A stretch of 64,000 bases of DNA from Aphidius gifuensis (Eukaryota > Arthropoda > Insecta > Hymenoptera > Braconidae). The stretch covers positions 12,514,876 through 12,578,875 of the forward strand of contig NC_057789.1 in NCBI RefSeq assembly GCF_014905175.1, written 5' to 3'. Under the pieces are notes generated by a model. The model was given only the letters and a program-made list of their open reading frames with translations, did not search any database and had not been told where the DNA came from. Shown here one piece after another: positions 43,556-54,500 of the stretch. Position 1 is the stretch's first letter, and every line of letters begins with the position of its first letter. The translations under genes and the position numbers were made by a program.

Positions 43556-43930
43556 GGGTGCATTCCTTTAAAAAAAAATTTTTTTTCGTTTTGCAATTTC
43601 GCCCTGTAATACCGGCCAAAATTTTATAGGAAAAAGCTGTTTTTTGTAGTGGCAGTACTGGCACATGACATTAATTTTTTTTGGCTTCCAATTATTAGAT
43701 GGATAACTGTTCAATGTTTATATCAAACTGAAATAAATAGGAAATTGACTGGTTGTGATTGTTTGTTATTGTCACATAGCTCGTACCACACATTATCGTA
43801 AACTGTAAAGCCTGGAGTATTGCATAGAGAAATTTATCACTTTTGTCGTTGTTTCTGTTTCTAGTTTTTAGTCGGTACTACAGGGCGAAATTGCAAAACG
43901 AAAAAAAAATTTTTAATAAAGGAATGCACC
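43556..43930 (+). mobile_element. GGGTGCAT-family MITE, copy D
   Basis: This is nearly identical in order and text to copy A at 18923-19297, including 'CAGTACTGGCACATGACATT' and 'GTCGTTGTTTCTGTTTCTAG'. The right end is GAATGCACC. It is the least damaged copy besides A. Confidence 0.82.
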
Positions 43931-44445
43931 TCTAAGCTCCATCTTTTTCTTAGCTATTGCTTGTCCTTAGTCATTTATTTATTCAATAAATAAAATACAT
44001 GTTATTTTGATTTTAAAAAATAAAAATGTCCAAGGAAAAGCAGTAGCTAAAGAAAGGATGTAGCTGAGGAATTAATGTTGCTTAAAACATAATTTTTTCG
44101 GCAACCGTAATTCCTTAGCCACATCTTTTCCTTAGCCACTGCTTGTCTTTGGGATTTCTATTGATTTAATAAATAAAATTCATGTTATTTTATTTTCAAA
44201 AAATAAAAATGTCCAAGGAAAAGCAGTAGCTAAGGAAAGGATGTGGCTAAGGAATTAATGTTGCTCAAAACATAATTTTTCTGGCCACATTAATTCCTTA
44301 GCTACATCTTTTCTTAGCTACTGCTTTTCCTTGAACATTTTTATTTTTTTAAAACGAATAACATGTATTTTATATGTTAAATAAATAAATGACTAAGAAC
44401 AAGCAGTAGCTAAGGAAAAGATGTAGCTAAAAAAAATTATATGGT
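43931..44445. repeat. array of palindromic 'TAGCTAAGGAA' units, block 1
   Basis: Successive ~150-bp units alternate between CTTAGCTACATCTTTTCC and GGAAAAGATGTAGCTAAG orientations. They are joined by 'TTTAATAAATAAAATACATG' and 'TTAATGTTGC' linkers. Every unit can fold on itself and on its neighbours. A second block lies at 45935-46490. Confidence 0.85.
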
Positions 44446-44746
44446 TAAAATTTGAGTTACTGAGAGATCACGTGGGTTTGATCCGTTTTATCCTGTTTTA
44501 AACGTTTTATCCATGGATAATTGTAAACAACTCAAAAACTCACAATATGCCCATCCCTGACCACACTCCTTATTCACCTCCATACAATATGACCATGGAG
44601 TTTAACACACCTCCACAGTGATGGGTGAATGGTCGATTTTTGGGGTTTCTTACACTTACAGTAAGATACTGTAAGATACTGTAAGATACCTGAGACGCCA
44701 TTTTTGAACATTCTTACTGACTGTCGACTCGATAATTAAATTGTCG

Positions 44747-44989
44747 AAGCGCTAAAGTCTTGCGGTCATTTGAAGAAACTTTAGTAACTAAAATTTACTA
44801 TTTATTTATTGTTATTTGTTTTTTCTAGCTCTTTCGTTTTCTTTATTTATCAATAATTGGTAATTTGTTCTTGCGTCTTAGAAAAAATTATTAAATTAAC
44901 AAAATAAACACAATGACTGAAAATAACGAATGCGTCGGTAAATTTTAGTTTCTAAAGATTCATTAAATGACCGCACGACTCTAGCGCTT
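44747..44989. mobile_element. 243-bp nested MITE, AAGCGCTAAAGTC ends
   Basis: AAGCGCTAAAGTCTTGCGGTC on the left pairs with GACCGCACGACTCTAGCGCTT on the right, with a second matched pair 'AACTAAAATTTAC'. A stray copy of its end (GTCGTGCGGTCATTTGCAT) lies near 45548. Confidence 0.68.
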
Positions 44990-45007
44990 CCTTGCATAAC
45001 GCTCCGT

Positions 45008-45320
45008 GCGTACGCCACTGAAATATAATAAAACTGGAAGGTGAACTCCTATGCTTAGCCAATGCACGGAGTGTCGCCAGAGATAGCAATATATTGGTTG
45101 GCTTTCCCTCTCACTAACGCATGCGCACATTAAATCTTGTACAGCCAACGTCAAAACAAACTAGTACTACACGGTATAAAAGTTACATTATATTTCAGTA
45201 GTCTCAACCAATTATAGTTGACGTGACTGTACCGACAAGGACAACAGGCCAACCATTGAGTTTCTCTCTCGGCGACACGAAGTTCGGCTTCCAGTTTTAT
45301 TTTATTTCAGTGGCGTACGC
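45008..45320. mobile_element. hAT MITE (CACTGAAATATAATAAAACT ends), copy 2, 8-bp TSD
   Basis: The element spans 45016-45312, flanked by a perfect 8-bp duplication GCGTACGC (45008-45015 and 45313-45320). It is the reverse-orientation partner of the copy at 40141-40434, with the same length to within a few bases. The conserved interior includes 'TTATATTTCAGTAGTCTCAA'. It is inserted next to the AAGCGC MITE. Confidence 0.92.
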
Positions 45321-45412
45321 AAGAAGACTAGAAATACAGGAGGACAAATTTCCTCAAAAACCGTTCACTAGTGATCGCCGCATAATTGAGGGCGCTAGTA
45401 GTATGTGCATTA

Positions 45413-45533
45413 GCGACTTGTATCGCTTTCTACAATGCGCACAATACAAACATACTCAGACAAACATCATGTGTATAATGCTCTATTAGTGTTTGTCAGA
45501 GTATGTGATGTGCGCATATCGTATTTAAGTCGC
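45413..45533. repeat. imperfect palindrome, GCGACTTGTATCGC ends
   Basis: GCGACTTGTATCG to CATACTCAGACAAAC pairs with GTTTGTCAGAGTATG to AAGTCGC, with a loop of about 25 bp. It is probably another small fold-back element within the nest. Confidence 0.6.
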
Positions 45534-45612
45534 TGCGATTCATGTCGTGCGGTCATTTGCATCCCTTTAGAACGAATATTTACTAAGAATCCTCCAGCGC
45601 CAATTCACTTTA

Positions 45613-45722
45613 TTACAATTTAGGGCTTTTTCACCATACAGCGCTTTGAACTTTTTGTATAAAAATTATATAAAAAAAATTTTACAAGCGAAATGGCGGA
45701 AAAAAAGCTAAATTCTCCCGTG
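45613..45722. mobile_element. GCCCTAA fold-back MITE, copy 2 (degenerate)
   Basis: TACAATTTAGGGCTTTTTCA on the left and AAAAAAGCTAAATTCTCCCG on the right, with a TATATAAAAAAAATTTT loop. It is a diverged copy of the family at 43426 and 48958. Confidence 0.5.
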
Positions 45723-45934
45723 TGGACTTTCTATCTTCTTGGGCGTACGCTCGGTGTGAAAAGCAGTGTTGGGTAGGTAAAATACCATGTAAGATACTGT
45801 ATCTTACATCATCGGTTTCATACATCGAGGTATCTTACATTGCGTTCCCAGCGCCTTCTACGAATAAAAGTGGTACCTTCGTGCTACAATTTTTTTTTAT
45901 TCGATAAATACATGTAATTCATTTATTAAATAAA

Positions 45935-46490
45935 TAAAAATTCCAAAAACAAGCAGTAGCTAAGGAATTAATGTTGCTTAAAAAAGAATTTCTTTGGCAA
46001 CTGTAATTCCTTAGCTCCATCTTTTCCTTAGCTACTATTCTGCCTTGGGATTTTTATTTATTTAAAAAATTAGTTATTTAAAATTAAAGCAACATTAATT
46101 CCTTAAATCATAATTTTTTGGCAACATTAATTTCTTAGCTACATCTTTTTCTTAGCTACTGCTTTTCCTTGGACATTTTAATTTATTCAATAAATAAAAT
46201 TACATGCATTTTATTTTTTAAATAAATAAAAATCCCAAGGAAAAATAGTAGCTAAGGAAAAAATAGCTAGAATTATAAAGAAATTTTTTTTTAAGCGACA
46301 TTAATTCCTTAGCTACATCTTTCCTTTAGCTACTGCTTTTTCTTGGACATTTCCATCTTTTAAAAATAAAATGACATGTATATTATTTATTTAATAAATA
46401 GAAAATGTCCGAGGAAAAGCAGCAAAAAATTATGTTTCAAGCAACATTAATTCCTTAAAACTGGTTTTCCTTGATATTATATATATTTAT
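45935..46490. repeat. array of palindromic 'TAGCTAAGGAA' units, block 2
   Basis: Same alternating units as block 1 (AAGCAGTAGCTAAGGAATTA, CTTAGCTACATCTTTTTCTT). Block 2 is more degenerate and ends about 180 bp before the right terminal repeat of the composite element. Confidence 0.82.
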
Positions 46491-46735
46491 ATAACAAATA
46501 AATTACATGTACCAATATATATCGAGCAATAAGAACTAATTGTCGAGTCGACAGTCAATAAGAATGTTCAAAATGGCGTCAGAGGTATCTTACAGTTTCT
46601 TACAGTACCTTACAGTATCTTACTGTAAGTGAATGAAACCTCGAAAATCGACCATTTACCCATCACTGGTGAAAAGTGAACGAACACACCTCATATTTGT
46701 CAAATTTGTTCAATAATTTCGTACGACTGACAACC

Positions 46736-48435
46736 ATGGCAGAGACTCTTGATGAAATTCCAGACGTTGAAATCGATCAAGATGGTGTATTTAAGTATAT
46801 CTTGGTCCAAGTGCACGATGATAATAAGAAGCAGAGCAAACCAATTGTTCGCGGATATGCGAGGTCGATTTGGCATGGTATTTATGCTTTTATATCCAAA
46901 CGAAATTCTGTTACAATCAATTTTCGATTCTAGGACTTCCCAATGAGCTGTTCTTATTTTGTAAAGCTTTTATTTATTTGTCATCGACAAAAAGCAATTT
47001 TTTCTGAGGAAGCATGTTTTTATGCTTCTTGTGATTTTTATACATCTAAAACAGGATAAGAATAAAACTCCATGATATTTTTTGAAATTTCTAAACAATA
47101 TGATCAAATGATCAATGCTCGTCAAATGATTATTTCTGCAATGGCAAGTAGACTAGAAATATTATTATGCAGTATTATGTATCAAAGTGTGATCGGTGCT
47201 GGTAAAAAAATATCATTTTTTATATTATTGAAATTTTTTTAGTTTTCGGAATAAGGATACCCGGGGAAAAATTTAGACGGTCGTTGACGATCGTGTAAGA
47301 AAACTCTTGTCCATGTCTCGGGTGATCTTTGATGGTCTTCAAAGGTCTTCAAAGATCTTTAAAGATCTGTAGCAATCCGTTTTTTGATTTTTTGTAGCAA
47401 GATTTTTTGATCTCTGAATATAGCAGAATATATTTCAAGGTCAAAAAATTAATTGAATTTATTAATACTAAACTAGAATAACAAAAAAAAATTTTTTGAA
47501 ATAAAATTTTAATAAACAAAAAGGCATTATCACGTCGAAAAATTAACAACTGATAATAGCTACATGGAGCTAAAGTTAGCAGAAAACTCTAGAAATATGC
47601 TCAACAACCAGGGGCGAATTGAAGCCCTGGATTTTCCGATGAATAAATATCAGAAAACTATATATTATTTTGTAACATGTACAATGGGGTTGATTCGCGA
47701 GTGTTTACCAATTATTTGAAGAGCTGAGGGAGGGAAAATGACGGATGTTTCATTTTTTAAGCGAAAAAAACAAAAAGAGTGTAAGATAAAAAAATGATAC
47801 ATACATACATGCATACATATCTCGTTTAAATACAATATTTCAAAAAAATCAACGACGAATAGATGGACGTCGGTGTTAACAGGTTGAAACTTGGAAAAAA
47901 TTCGGAAGCCCTGTGGTCTAGAGGTTAAGGCTTTTTTCCGGTATGCAAAAGACCCGGGTTCGAATCCTGGCGAGGGAACTTTATTTTTTCCAAGTTTCTG
48001 TTTTTTTCAAATATATTATGTTTTATTCGAATATACAATAAATAAAAAAACTCTATCACCTTGAGAGTTCAACACCTGGTTATAAGTAGTATAATAGTCA
48101 AAATATGTATATGCATTTCTTATTTACATTTTTAGCTGATATCTACGAAGAGATAAACAAGGAACTAAAAAAGTATGGCCCAGGATTAGATACTGAGTGT
48201 GTTGGCGGAGGAAGAATCAATCACAATTCAGCTAAACAGGCGATTAAAGTTTACGGATATTCTCAAGTATTATAGATAAGCATTTTTCTATTATTATTTT
48301 TGTGCTTATTACTTTTTGTTTATTTCACGACTTCAATTTCAGGGGTTCGGTAAAGCTGATCATCAGGTTTCAGTTGGCCTTCTAAAGCAGAAATATCCAA
48401 ATTACGTTATCACGTGGTCAGATGATGGTTACTAA
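46736..48435 (+). CDS. PHPT1: 14 kDa phosphohistidine phosphatase (janus A), intact, three exons
   Basis: PHPT1 removes phosphate from phosphohistidine in cytosolic proteins. Exons 46736-46877, 48136-48266 and 48343-48435 join to 121 codons plus stop with GT-AG introns of 1,258 and 76 bp. The ATG at 46736 has a strong context (CAACCATGG) and gives MAETLDEIPDVEIDQDGVFK, matching the family N-terminus; an in-frame extension to 46676 has no family support. The catalytic His47 lies in WHADIYEE, whose Ala codon is split by intron 1. Further family blocks are VGGGRINHNS, IKVYGYSQGFGKADH and the C-terminal YPNYVITWSDDGY. The length equals that of animal orthologues, with no stop or frameshift. Upstream, only 67 bp separate the ATG from an inverted-repeat composite element, so promoter or 5' UTR sequence may derive from it. 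The family call is secure. Confidence 0.96.
47907..47977 (+). pseudogene. tRNA-like sequence in PHPT1 intron 1 (tRNA pseudogene or SINE head)
   Basis: A-box-like TGGTCTAGAGGTTAAGG and B-box GGGTTCGAATCC are correctly spaced. A D stem (GTCT/AGGC) and a T arm (CCGGG-TTCGAAT-CCTGG) form. The anticodon stem CTTTT/AAAAG holds an oversized 11-nt loop and the acceptor stem pairs poorly. The A and B boxes resemble tRNA-Glu most. Flanking GAAACTTGGAAAAAA (47885) and TTTTTTCCAAGTTTC (47984) form an inverted repeat around it. A functional tRNA is unlikely. Confidence 0.5.
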
Positions 48436-48957
48436 TAAATCTACATTTATATTTTTTCGTTGTAAAAAGCGATAAAAGCAACAACTCACATGTGTCAAAT
48501 TTTTTTGGAGACGTTATTTGCCGTACTCAATATATTCTTACGTTACTGTCAGGTACACGGAGAAAAATTCTGTGCATGAGTCATAGATTATGAAGTCATT
48601 TCTGGGACTGATTTTCATATATATCTCAATAAATTTTCCTATCTTACAGTCAGCATTTATGCTGAAACCTTTGGTAAAATCTGTGTAATTTATCACGGCA
48701 ACAAAAATTTTGTATAGCAAAATATAAATTTATAGTATAACGAGCCAAAGACCTCAGTGACGATTTAAGAAGAACGAAAGGCCATTTTTTCAAATAATTA
48801 TCGTTTAAATGTTTAATTTATATTCAGCAATAATTAGATTAAATGAACGATAATTGCGAGTAGCGAATGTCACACTTGATGTCGTTTTCTGTTTATTTTG
48901 TATTTTTTTATTTCGTTATTATATCCGAATGCATTCGAGTGAAACATCAGCAGTCCA
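48436..48957. other. PHPT1 3' flank, no further gene seen
   Basis: Non-coding AT-rich DNA. No clear AATAAA was singled out close to the stop; 'ACTAATAAATCTAC' directly at the stop (AATAAA at 48434) may serve. Nothing else was recognised. Confidence 0.4.
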
Positions 48958-49105
48958 ATTCACAGGGCAAATTTTTTACAATTTAGGGCTTTTTTTTGCC
49001 GGTGATGGCACTTGTAAAATTTTTTTTATATAGATTTCACATACAAGAGCTCCACAAGCACCGCCAGTTGAGAAAAAAAGCCCTAAATTGTAATGCCCTG
49101 TGAAT
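48958..49105. mobile_element. GCCCTAA fold-back MITE, copy 3 (ATTCACAGGGC ends)
   Basis: ATTCACAGGGCA at the left and TGCCCTGTGAAT at the right, with 'ACAATTTAGGGCTTTTTT' and its complement inside. 148 bp. It is the best-preserved copy of the family. Confidence 0.72.
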
Positions 49106-49440
49106 ACGGGGGTGTATTCTTTTAATAAAAAATTTTTTTTCGTTTTGCAATTTCGCCCTCTCGAGGAACGAAATTTATATATAACTTTATATAATTATAT
49201 AAAATTTTATAAAGTTGTATAAAGTTATATATGGTTTTATATTGCCACTTCATTTATAAAGCTATATATAACAGTTTGTATAAAACTTTATATAACTATA
49301 TAAAACTTCATACAATTGTATAAAGTTTTATATAAAGATCAATAACTATTACGTTTATAAAATTTTATACAAGTGTATAAAGGTATATAAAATTGTATAA
49401 ATGTATATGTAACTGTATTTTAAAATGGTCAAACGCAAAA
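49106..49440. repeat. truncated MITE end followed by TATATAAAA repeat
   Basis: 49109-49158 is the first 50 bp of the GGGTGCAT-family MITE, cut at CGCCCT. After 'CTCGAGG' comes about 250 bp of TTATATAACTATATAAAACT-type repeat, which is dyad-symmetric throughout. Similar text recurs at 50215-50318 next to the N gap, so the gap probably sits in the same repeat. Confidence 0.7.
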
Positions 49441-49459
49441 TTTAGACATAAAAAACTGT

Positions 49460-49530
49460 CCACGCTCAGGACTTGAACCCATACCTTTCGGTTACCAACC
49501 CTACGCAGTGACCGATGCGCCACGATAACG
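49460..49530 (-). pseudogene. second tRNA-like sequence, degenerate
   Basis: On the minus strand an A-box-like TGGCGCATCGGTCACTGCG and a B-box GGGTTCAAGTCC are spaced as in a tRNA. A possible TTGGTAA anticodon loop lies between. Stem pairing in the T and anticodon arms is poor. It may be a tRNA relic or SINE head. Confidence 0.35.
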
Positions 49531-50214
49531 CATGTGAATACAAAAATTTATTTGCTTTATCAACAAGCAAAAGTCACGCCTGCGCAATCGACTAAAAAGT
49601 GGGGGCAGTTGACATTTCGAGTCCGTCATCAATTCTTTGCTGACCTTTTTAAATATGTTATTAAGTTATTAAAATTACTATGCTACATTGTAAATTTTCA
49701 GAGGATCATTTAATTTTTGTCACAACAGCAGAGTAAATTTATGTATATACAAAATAAAAAAAAATATTTTTGCTGTGCTGCAATGTAATTTTTAGACTTC
49801 GGATTATTTTAAATTTGGTTTCTGTAAAAATTTCTTTTGCTTTCGTTGTAATTTTTTCATCGGGAAATAGCAAAAAAGCAAAGAAAATTGCTATGGGTAC
49901 ATTTTAATTTTTCAAGGGCTTTACAATTGGTTTTCGTTAAAATGATGTAAATTTTAATAGTCCGAAAAGATAGTTCTTTGGTAATGTGGCAGCATAGTAA
50001 ATTTGATGAAATTTTTTTTTTCCGTGTAATACTCTATTTAAAGCTTATTATACCTTCTTTGCTTACATACTTGTGTTTTATTATTGCACTTGATAGTAAG
50101 CCTATCATTTTTCTAGTTTGTAGATGCTGTTTTGGAATCCGAATAGAACACATTATTCAATTAAAGAAGCCAGCGAATATATGAATTCGCTCTATATTAT
50201 GACTATTTGTAACT
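49531..50214. other. intergenic, no gene seen
   Basis: AT-rich DNA with no recognised protein similarity; the longest open frame is 68 codons and has no family features. Confidence 0.35.
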
Positions 50215-50318
50215 TTGGTTCAATAATTTATGAATATATGTTCTATATAAGGTTTATATAATTATATAAAACACAGCACATGTATAAAACTATTTATACT
50301 GCTATATATAGCTATATA

Positions 50319-50418
50319 NNNNNNNNNNNNNNNNNNNNNNNNNNNNNNNNNNNNNNNNNNNNNNNNNNNNNNNNNNNNNNNNNNNNNNNNNNNNNNNNNN
50401 NNNNNNNNNNNNNNNNNN
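50319..50418. other. assembly gap (100 N)
   Basis: Exactly 100 N, a conventional scaffold gap of unknown true length. Both the order and the distance of the two sides depend on scaffolding. Confidence 1.
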
Positions 50419-51539
50419 ACTGAAGCCATGACTGTTACCAAAAGACTTATTATGTTCAGTGTTAACTAGGTTTAATAAAGGCTTTTGTACCTTTTCTTAA
50501 CTAGCTTTGTTATTTTATTTCTGGGAGGTTAAGGCTATGTTGCAGGTCACCATGAGCTTCACCAACCGAGAAGGATGTCGATTGCTGTCGTTATTAGACG
50601 AGTCTGGGGAGGAGGCTGTAACGATTCTCGTTGCCTTAAAGGCTAAGCCACATACACAAGGGTCCGACTCCTCAACTAGCGACACCATCAACATCAAGTC
50701 ATACTAGCGTAGGGAAAATCCCCCTTTTCTTTTCGGTATTAAAAATAGATTAAAATAATTAGTGAGGAAAAACTCGCTCTCTTGTCTTTGAGACGTCAGA
50801 CTGACTGGACCTCTGTTTTAACCAGTCGTCTGGCGACGGTGAGTTTGAGGTTATTTTTATATGTTGAACATGGTGGATCAACCACCATGTGGTACTTTTG
50901 TTTAGCTTTGGTTTTTATGATCAACTCAAGGCTAATCCTCGAGTTGATTCAGATACTTTTTGATACATTCGTTTATTAGATTTAGTTTATTAATTAATTA
51001 ATAATTAATATTTTGTTGGACGCGGTCCCCATTAGTTTAGGATTTTTGAGATAAATATGGATTAGTAATTAGTATTTTTGAGTTACGTTGGCTATTTGAG
51101 TTACGTTGATAATTGAGTTTGTGTTTGATAAATAAATATAAAGTAAAATGAATTAATAGTGTTTCTTTTGTTATTATTTTGGGGTTATTTATTTATTATT
51201 ATTTTCAGGTAAAATTAATTATAACAGCTTTATCCGGCCCTTCTACCAAAACCCACACACTGAGCGACCCTGCGGCTTTCCTCTAGATTGCTTGTTTCGG
51301 TTGTTTTATTCATTGTTTATTTGTGTAATTGTCCAGGTATGAATGTGTTCTGAGCGCGAGATTGTGTTATGCCTTTTTCCGGTTTTAAGGTGATTTGAAA
51401 ACCCCTGATTTTATTTATTATGTTTTTGGATATAAATTATTATTATTATTTTGTTGGATTTATTGGATTTTAGTTTGTTTTGTTAAAAAGAAAAATTTAC
51501 AGGTAAAATGGCGGTAACAAGCGGTCCGAGAAGATAACT
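50419..51539. other. possible 5' part of the non-LTR retrotransposon
   Basis: A GC-richer segment at 50530-50900 has a 66-codon plus-strand frame (TMSFTNREGCRLLSLLDE) that I do not recognise. 51000-51230 is AT-rich. Its position just upstream of the endonuclease of the retrotransposon suggests 5' UTR or an ORF1 remnant; there is no motif proof. Confidence 0.3.
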
Positions 51540-54500
51540 GGCAGAAATGTCATGTTACACACTGTACGTGGCCCTTATTCAGGAACACACTCCGTGGAGA
51601 AGTCAAAGGGCTTGGCAATAATATGAAAGTCGTATCGCATAGTAGAGGAGGAGAACCCTTCGCTGCCATCGCAATACGACGCGAGGATCTTGATATCCTT
51701 GCAATAGGCCAACTATGCTCGGAGAACTTCGCGTGGGCCAGTATTACCGGAACTTTTGGTTTAATATATTCGATTAGCGCCTATTTTAGATGCTAAAAAG
51801 CAGACAAAAAGGAACTAATCGCTCCTTATCTAGACGAATTAGAAAGTATTCTAAGGACGCTAGAAGGGAAAAAAGTACTGGTCGCCGCAGATGCCAATGC
51901 AAAATCCACCAAATGGTCACTGACAAACGTGGTGGAGCTCTTGAGGAAGCGATAGCGTCACTTAATCTTGAAATTGTAAACAAACCTGATCAACAGTATA
52001 CCAGAGTTCACAATAGACAGAAAACGAATATAGATGTGACGCTGGTGACAGAGGATCTCAGTGACAATATCGCTTCATGGATGGTTAAAGATGATATAGT
52101 GGACAGTGACCATATTGTCTTGGAAACTGTACTAAACTTGAATCTAGAAAACCATCCATCCTAAAAGTGCCGAGAAACGAGTCACTAACTCATTCAACCC
52201 CAAAAAGGTTTAACCTTGATAAGGCTAATTGGCGCAAGTTCCACCTGAAACTACCTAATATAAAAGGACCTCTGAGCATTGCAAAGATTATGAGTGCTAA
52301 GGATGTGGAAACATATACAAAGCAACTCGAAAATATAATACTGCAAGCTGCTGAGAAGTCAGGCAAGTTATCAGATGGGTACCCTGGTGGGAAGTAGAAC
52401 TCTCTAAAGTCAAGAGAAAAACCTACAGAATGAAAAGAATGTCTCAAAACACGAGAGCTCGTAACCACGAATGGTTGAAGAACCAGTATAGAGCGCAAAA
52501 TGCTAAATATAAAAACTTGATCAGAAAAACTAAGCGTGAATGACAGCAAAAGCTCGCCACGAAACTTGGTAACAAAAACCCGTGGGAAGAGATATAGCAT
52601 ATATATAAGCAGGTCCTGAATACAATTAAAAAAAGGTGATGAAAGCTCCCTCGATTGGAAAGAGACCGCAAAAACATCCTATTGAACACTCTCATACCGG
52701 ACGATTCGAACATAAACGAAACATCCACTCATGAAGTCACTAAAAGGAGAGCAGCCGCAAACATTTCCAATATATCGGCACCTTCTTTTACATAAAAAAA
52801 AATCGCCACAACACTGTTTGACCTCAAAAATAATAAAGCTTCTGGCAGAGACAAGATTGAAACTGAGATGATAAAAAAGTCCTGGGGATGCCTGAGTAAA
52901 GAGTTTTACAACTTGTTAAATGGATGTTTAAAATACGCTACGTTTCTTGAAGTCTGGAAGACTGGTCTACTGGTAGTTTTAAAGAAATCACCAGAAAAAG
53001 AGGCGAGTGATCCGAAATCGTATCAGTCCATATTTCTCCTACCAATTTAGGAAAATGGCTCGAAAAATCGATTTCGAAGCGCCTCCGACCAGTCCTCGAC
53101 GACGTCAGATACTCTTAACCAAGGCAGTACGGCTTTAAAGCTGAAAAATGTACTGATGATGCTATATCCACTATAGTCCACTTGAAAAATATAGTGAAAA
53201 ATAGCAAGGACAAGTATGTCATGGCAATTACATTTGATATATCAGGAGCGTTCGATAATGTCTGGTGGCCATCAATAGCCAACCTTAATATAAGAAAGTG
53301 CCCATCGAATATATTGAACCTCGTGAGGAGCTATCTTTCGGAGAGGAAAATTCAAATGCTAGCAAGCCATGGGATAGCCCAGAAGCAAGTCAGCAAAGGC
53401 TGCTCACAAGGATCTATACTTGGCCCGGAGTTCTGGGATCTCATATTTGATGAGATTCTCACTACACTGGAGGCCAAAAGTATAGAATGTATGCGCTGAC
53501 GATCTAGTAATCCTTATAGCGGGCAACTCACGAAAAGCTCTCGAGGAACAAGGACACAAAGCGGTTGGAATATTATCAAACTGATGTGAAGACCAGAAGA
53601 TGAGCCTAGCAGCACAAAAAATAAATCTGATTCTATTAAAAGGCGGACTTGACAAAGAACGTCCGCCAAGAGTCTTCGTTGATAATATAAAAATTAAGTC
53701 CAGCACAACAATCCGCTACTTGGGTGTTAATATATTCGAAAAACTCAAAGTAAATGATCACGTGCAAATAGCAACTGAGAAAGCCTTATCAATCTTCAAA
53801 GGAATCTCTAGAGTTGCAAAAGCTGATTGGGGACTAAAACATTGAATATTCTTTATAGAGGCCTCTACGTCCCCATAGTCCTATACGCAGCTGCCAACTA
53901 GCTCTCACGAGAAACCAAAGAGAAGTTTCGATATTTATCACCAAAGCATACAAAACAGTATCAACAGATGCCTTGCAGGTGATAGCAGGCCAACTTCCAA
54001 TTGATCTACAAGTCACTAAAAAACCACTTAAATATAATATTCGCAAGAATATAGCTTTCGAATACGAAAATACAATTCTCAATTCACTTAGTGACAAAAA
54101 AGATCAAGCCGAAGCCAAAAACATCCTTGAAAATATGGTATTAGATGTTTGGCAGGAGCAATGGGAGAAATCTCAAAACGGACGAATAACGTACAGCTAT
54201 TTTCCAACTGTGAAAAGCAGGTACTTCTCTAAAGAATAATATAACCACTACACCGTCCAATTTCTGAGCGGGCATGGGGACTTCCAATGGAAACTTCACA
54301 GCAGAGGCCAGACTAAAACAGCAACATGTGGTTGCGGATTTAGAGGAGAAACACCTGATCACATTTGGAGAAAGTGTACATTATACAAGGAAGAAAGAGA
54401 AAATTTGATAGACAAAGCTCTAGAGAAGGAATGCACTTGGCCAGTATAGCCTTCAGACTTAGTATCTTCTGATCTATCAGGCGTGTTCAATATATCTACA

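Larger units (their letters stand above)
44616..46668. mobile_element. composite nest with ~130-bp CAGTGATGGGT inverted repeats
   Basis: The left arm CAGTGATGGGTGAATGGTCG and onward (44616 to about 44745) is complementary to about 46535-46668, with roughly 10% differences. Both arms carry 'CTTACAGTAAGATACTGTAA' repeats and 'TGACTGTCGACTCG'. The CAG terminus is of hAT type, but no 8-bp duplication was found directly next to it. AACACACCTC occurs just outside both ends (44604 and 46683). Inside are nested at least a 243-bp MITE (44747-44989), a hAT MITE (45016-45312), a palindrome (45413-45533), a fold-back MITE (45613-45722), a CAGTGTTGGGTAGG end at 45764 and block 2 of the palindromic array. 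Confidence 0.75.

Noticed and set aside
43931..44445. CRISPR-like array of regularly spaced repeats
   Set aside because: Units alternate orientation, spacers are repetitive too, there are no cas genes, and the DNA is eukaryotic.
46676..46735. N-terminal extension of PHPT1 to an upstream ATG at 46676
   Set aside because: The family starts at MAETLDEIP-like text; the ATG at 46736 has a better context and the extension has no conserved residues.
47907..47977. Functional tRNA gene
   Set aside because: Oversized anticodon loop and poorly paired acceptor stem, despite good A and B boxes.
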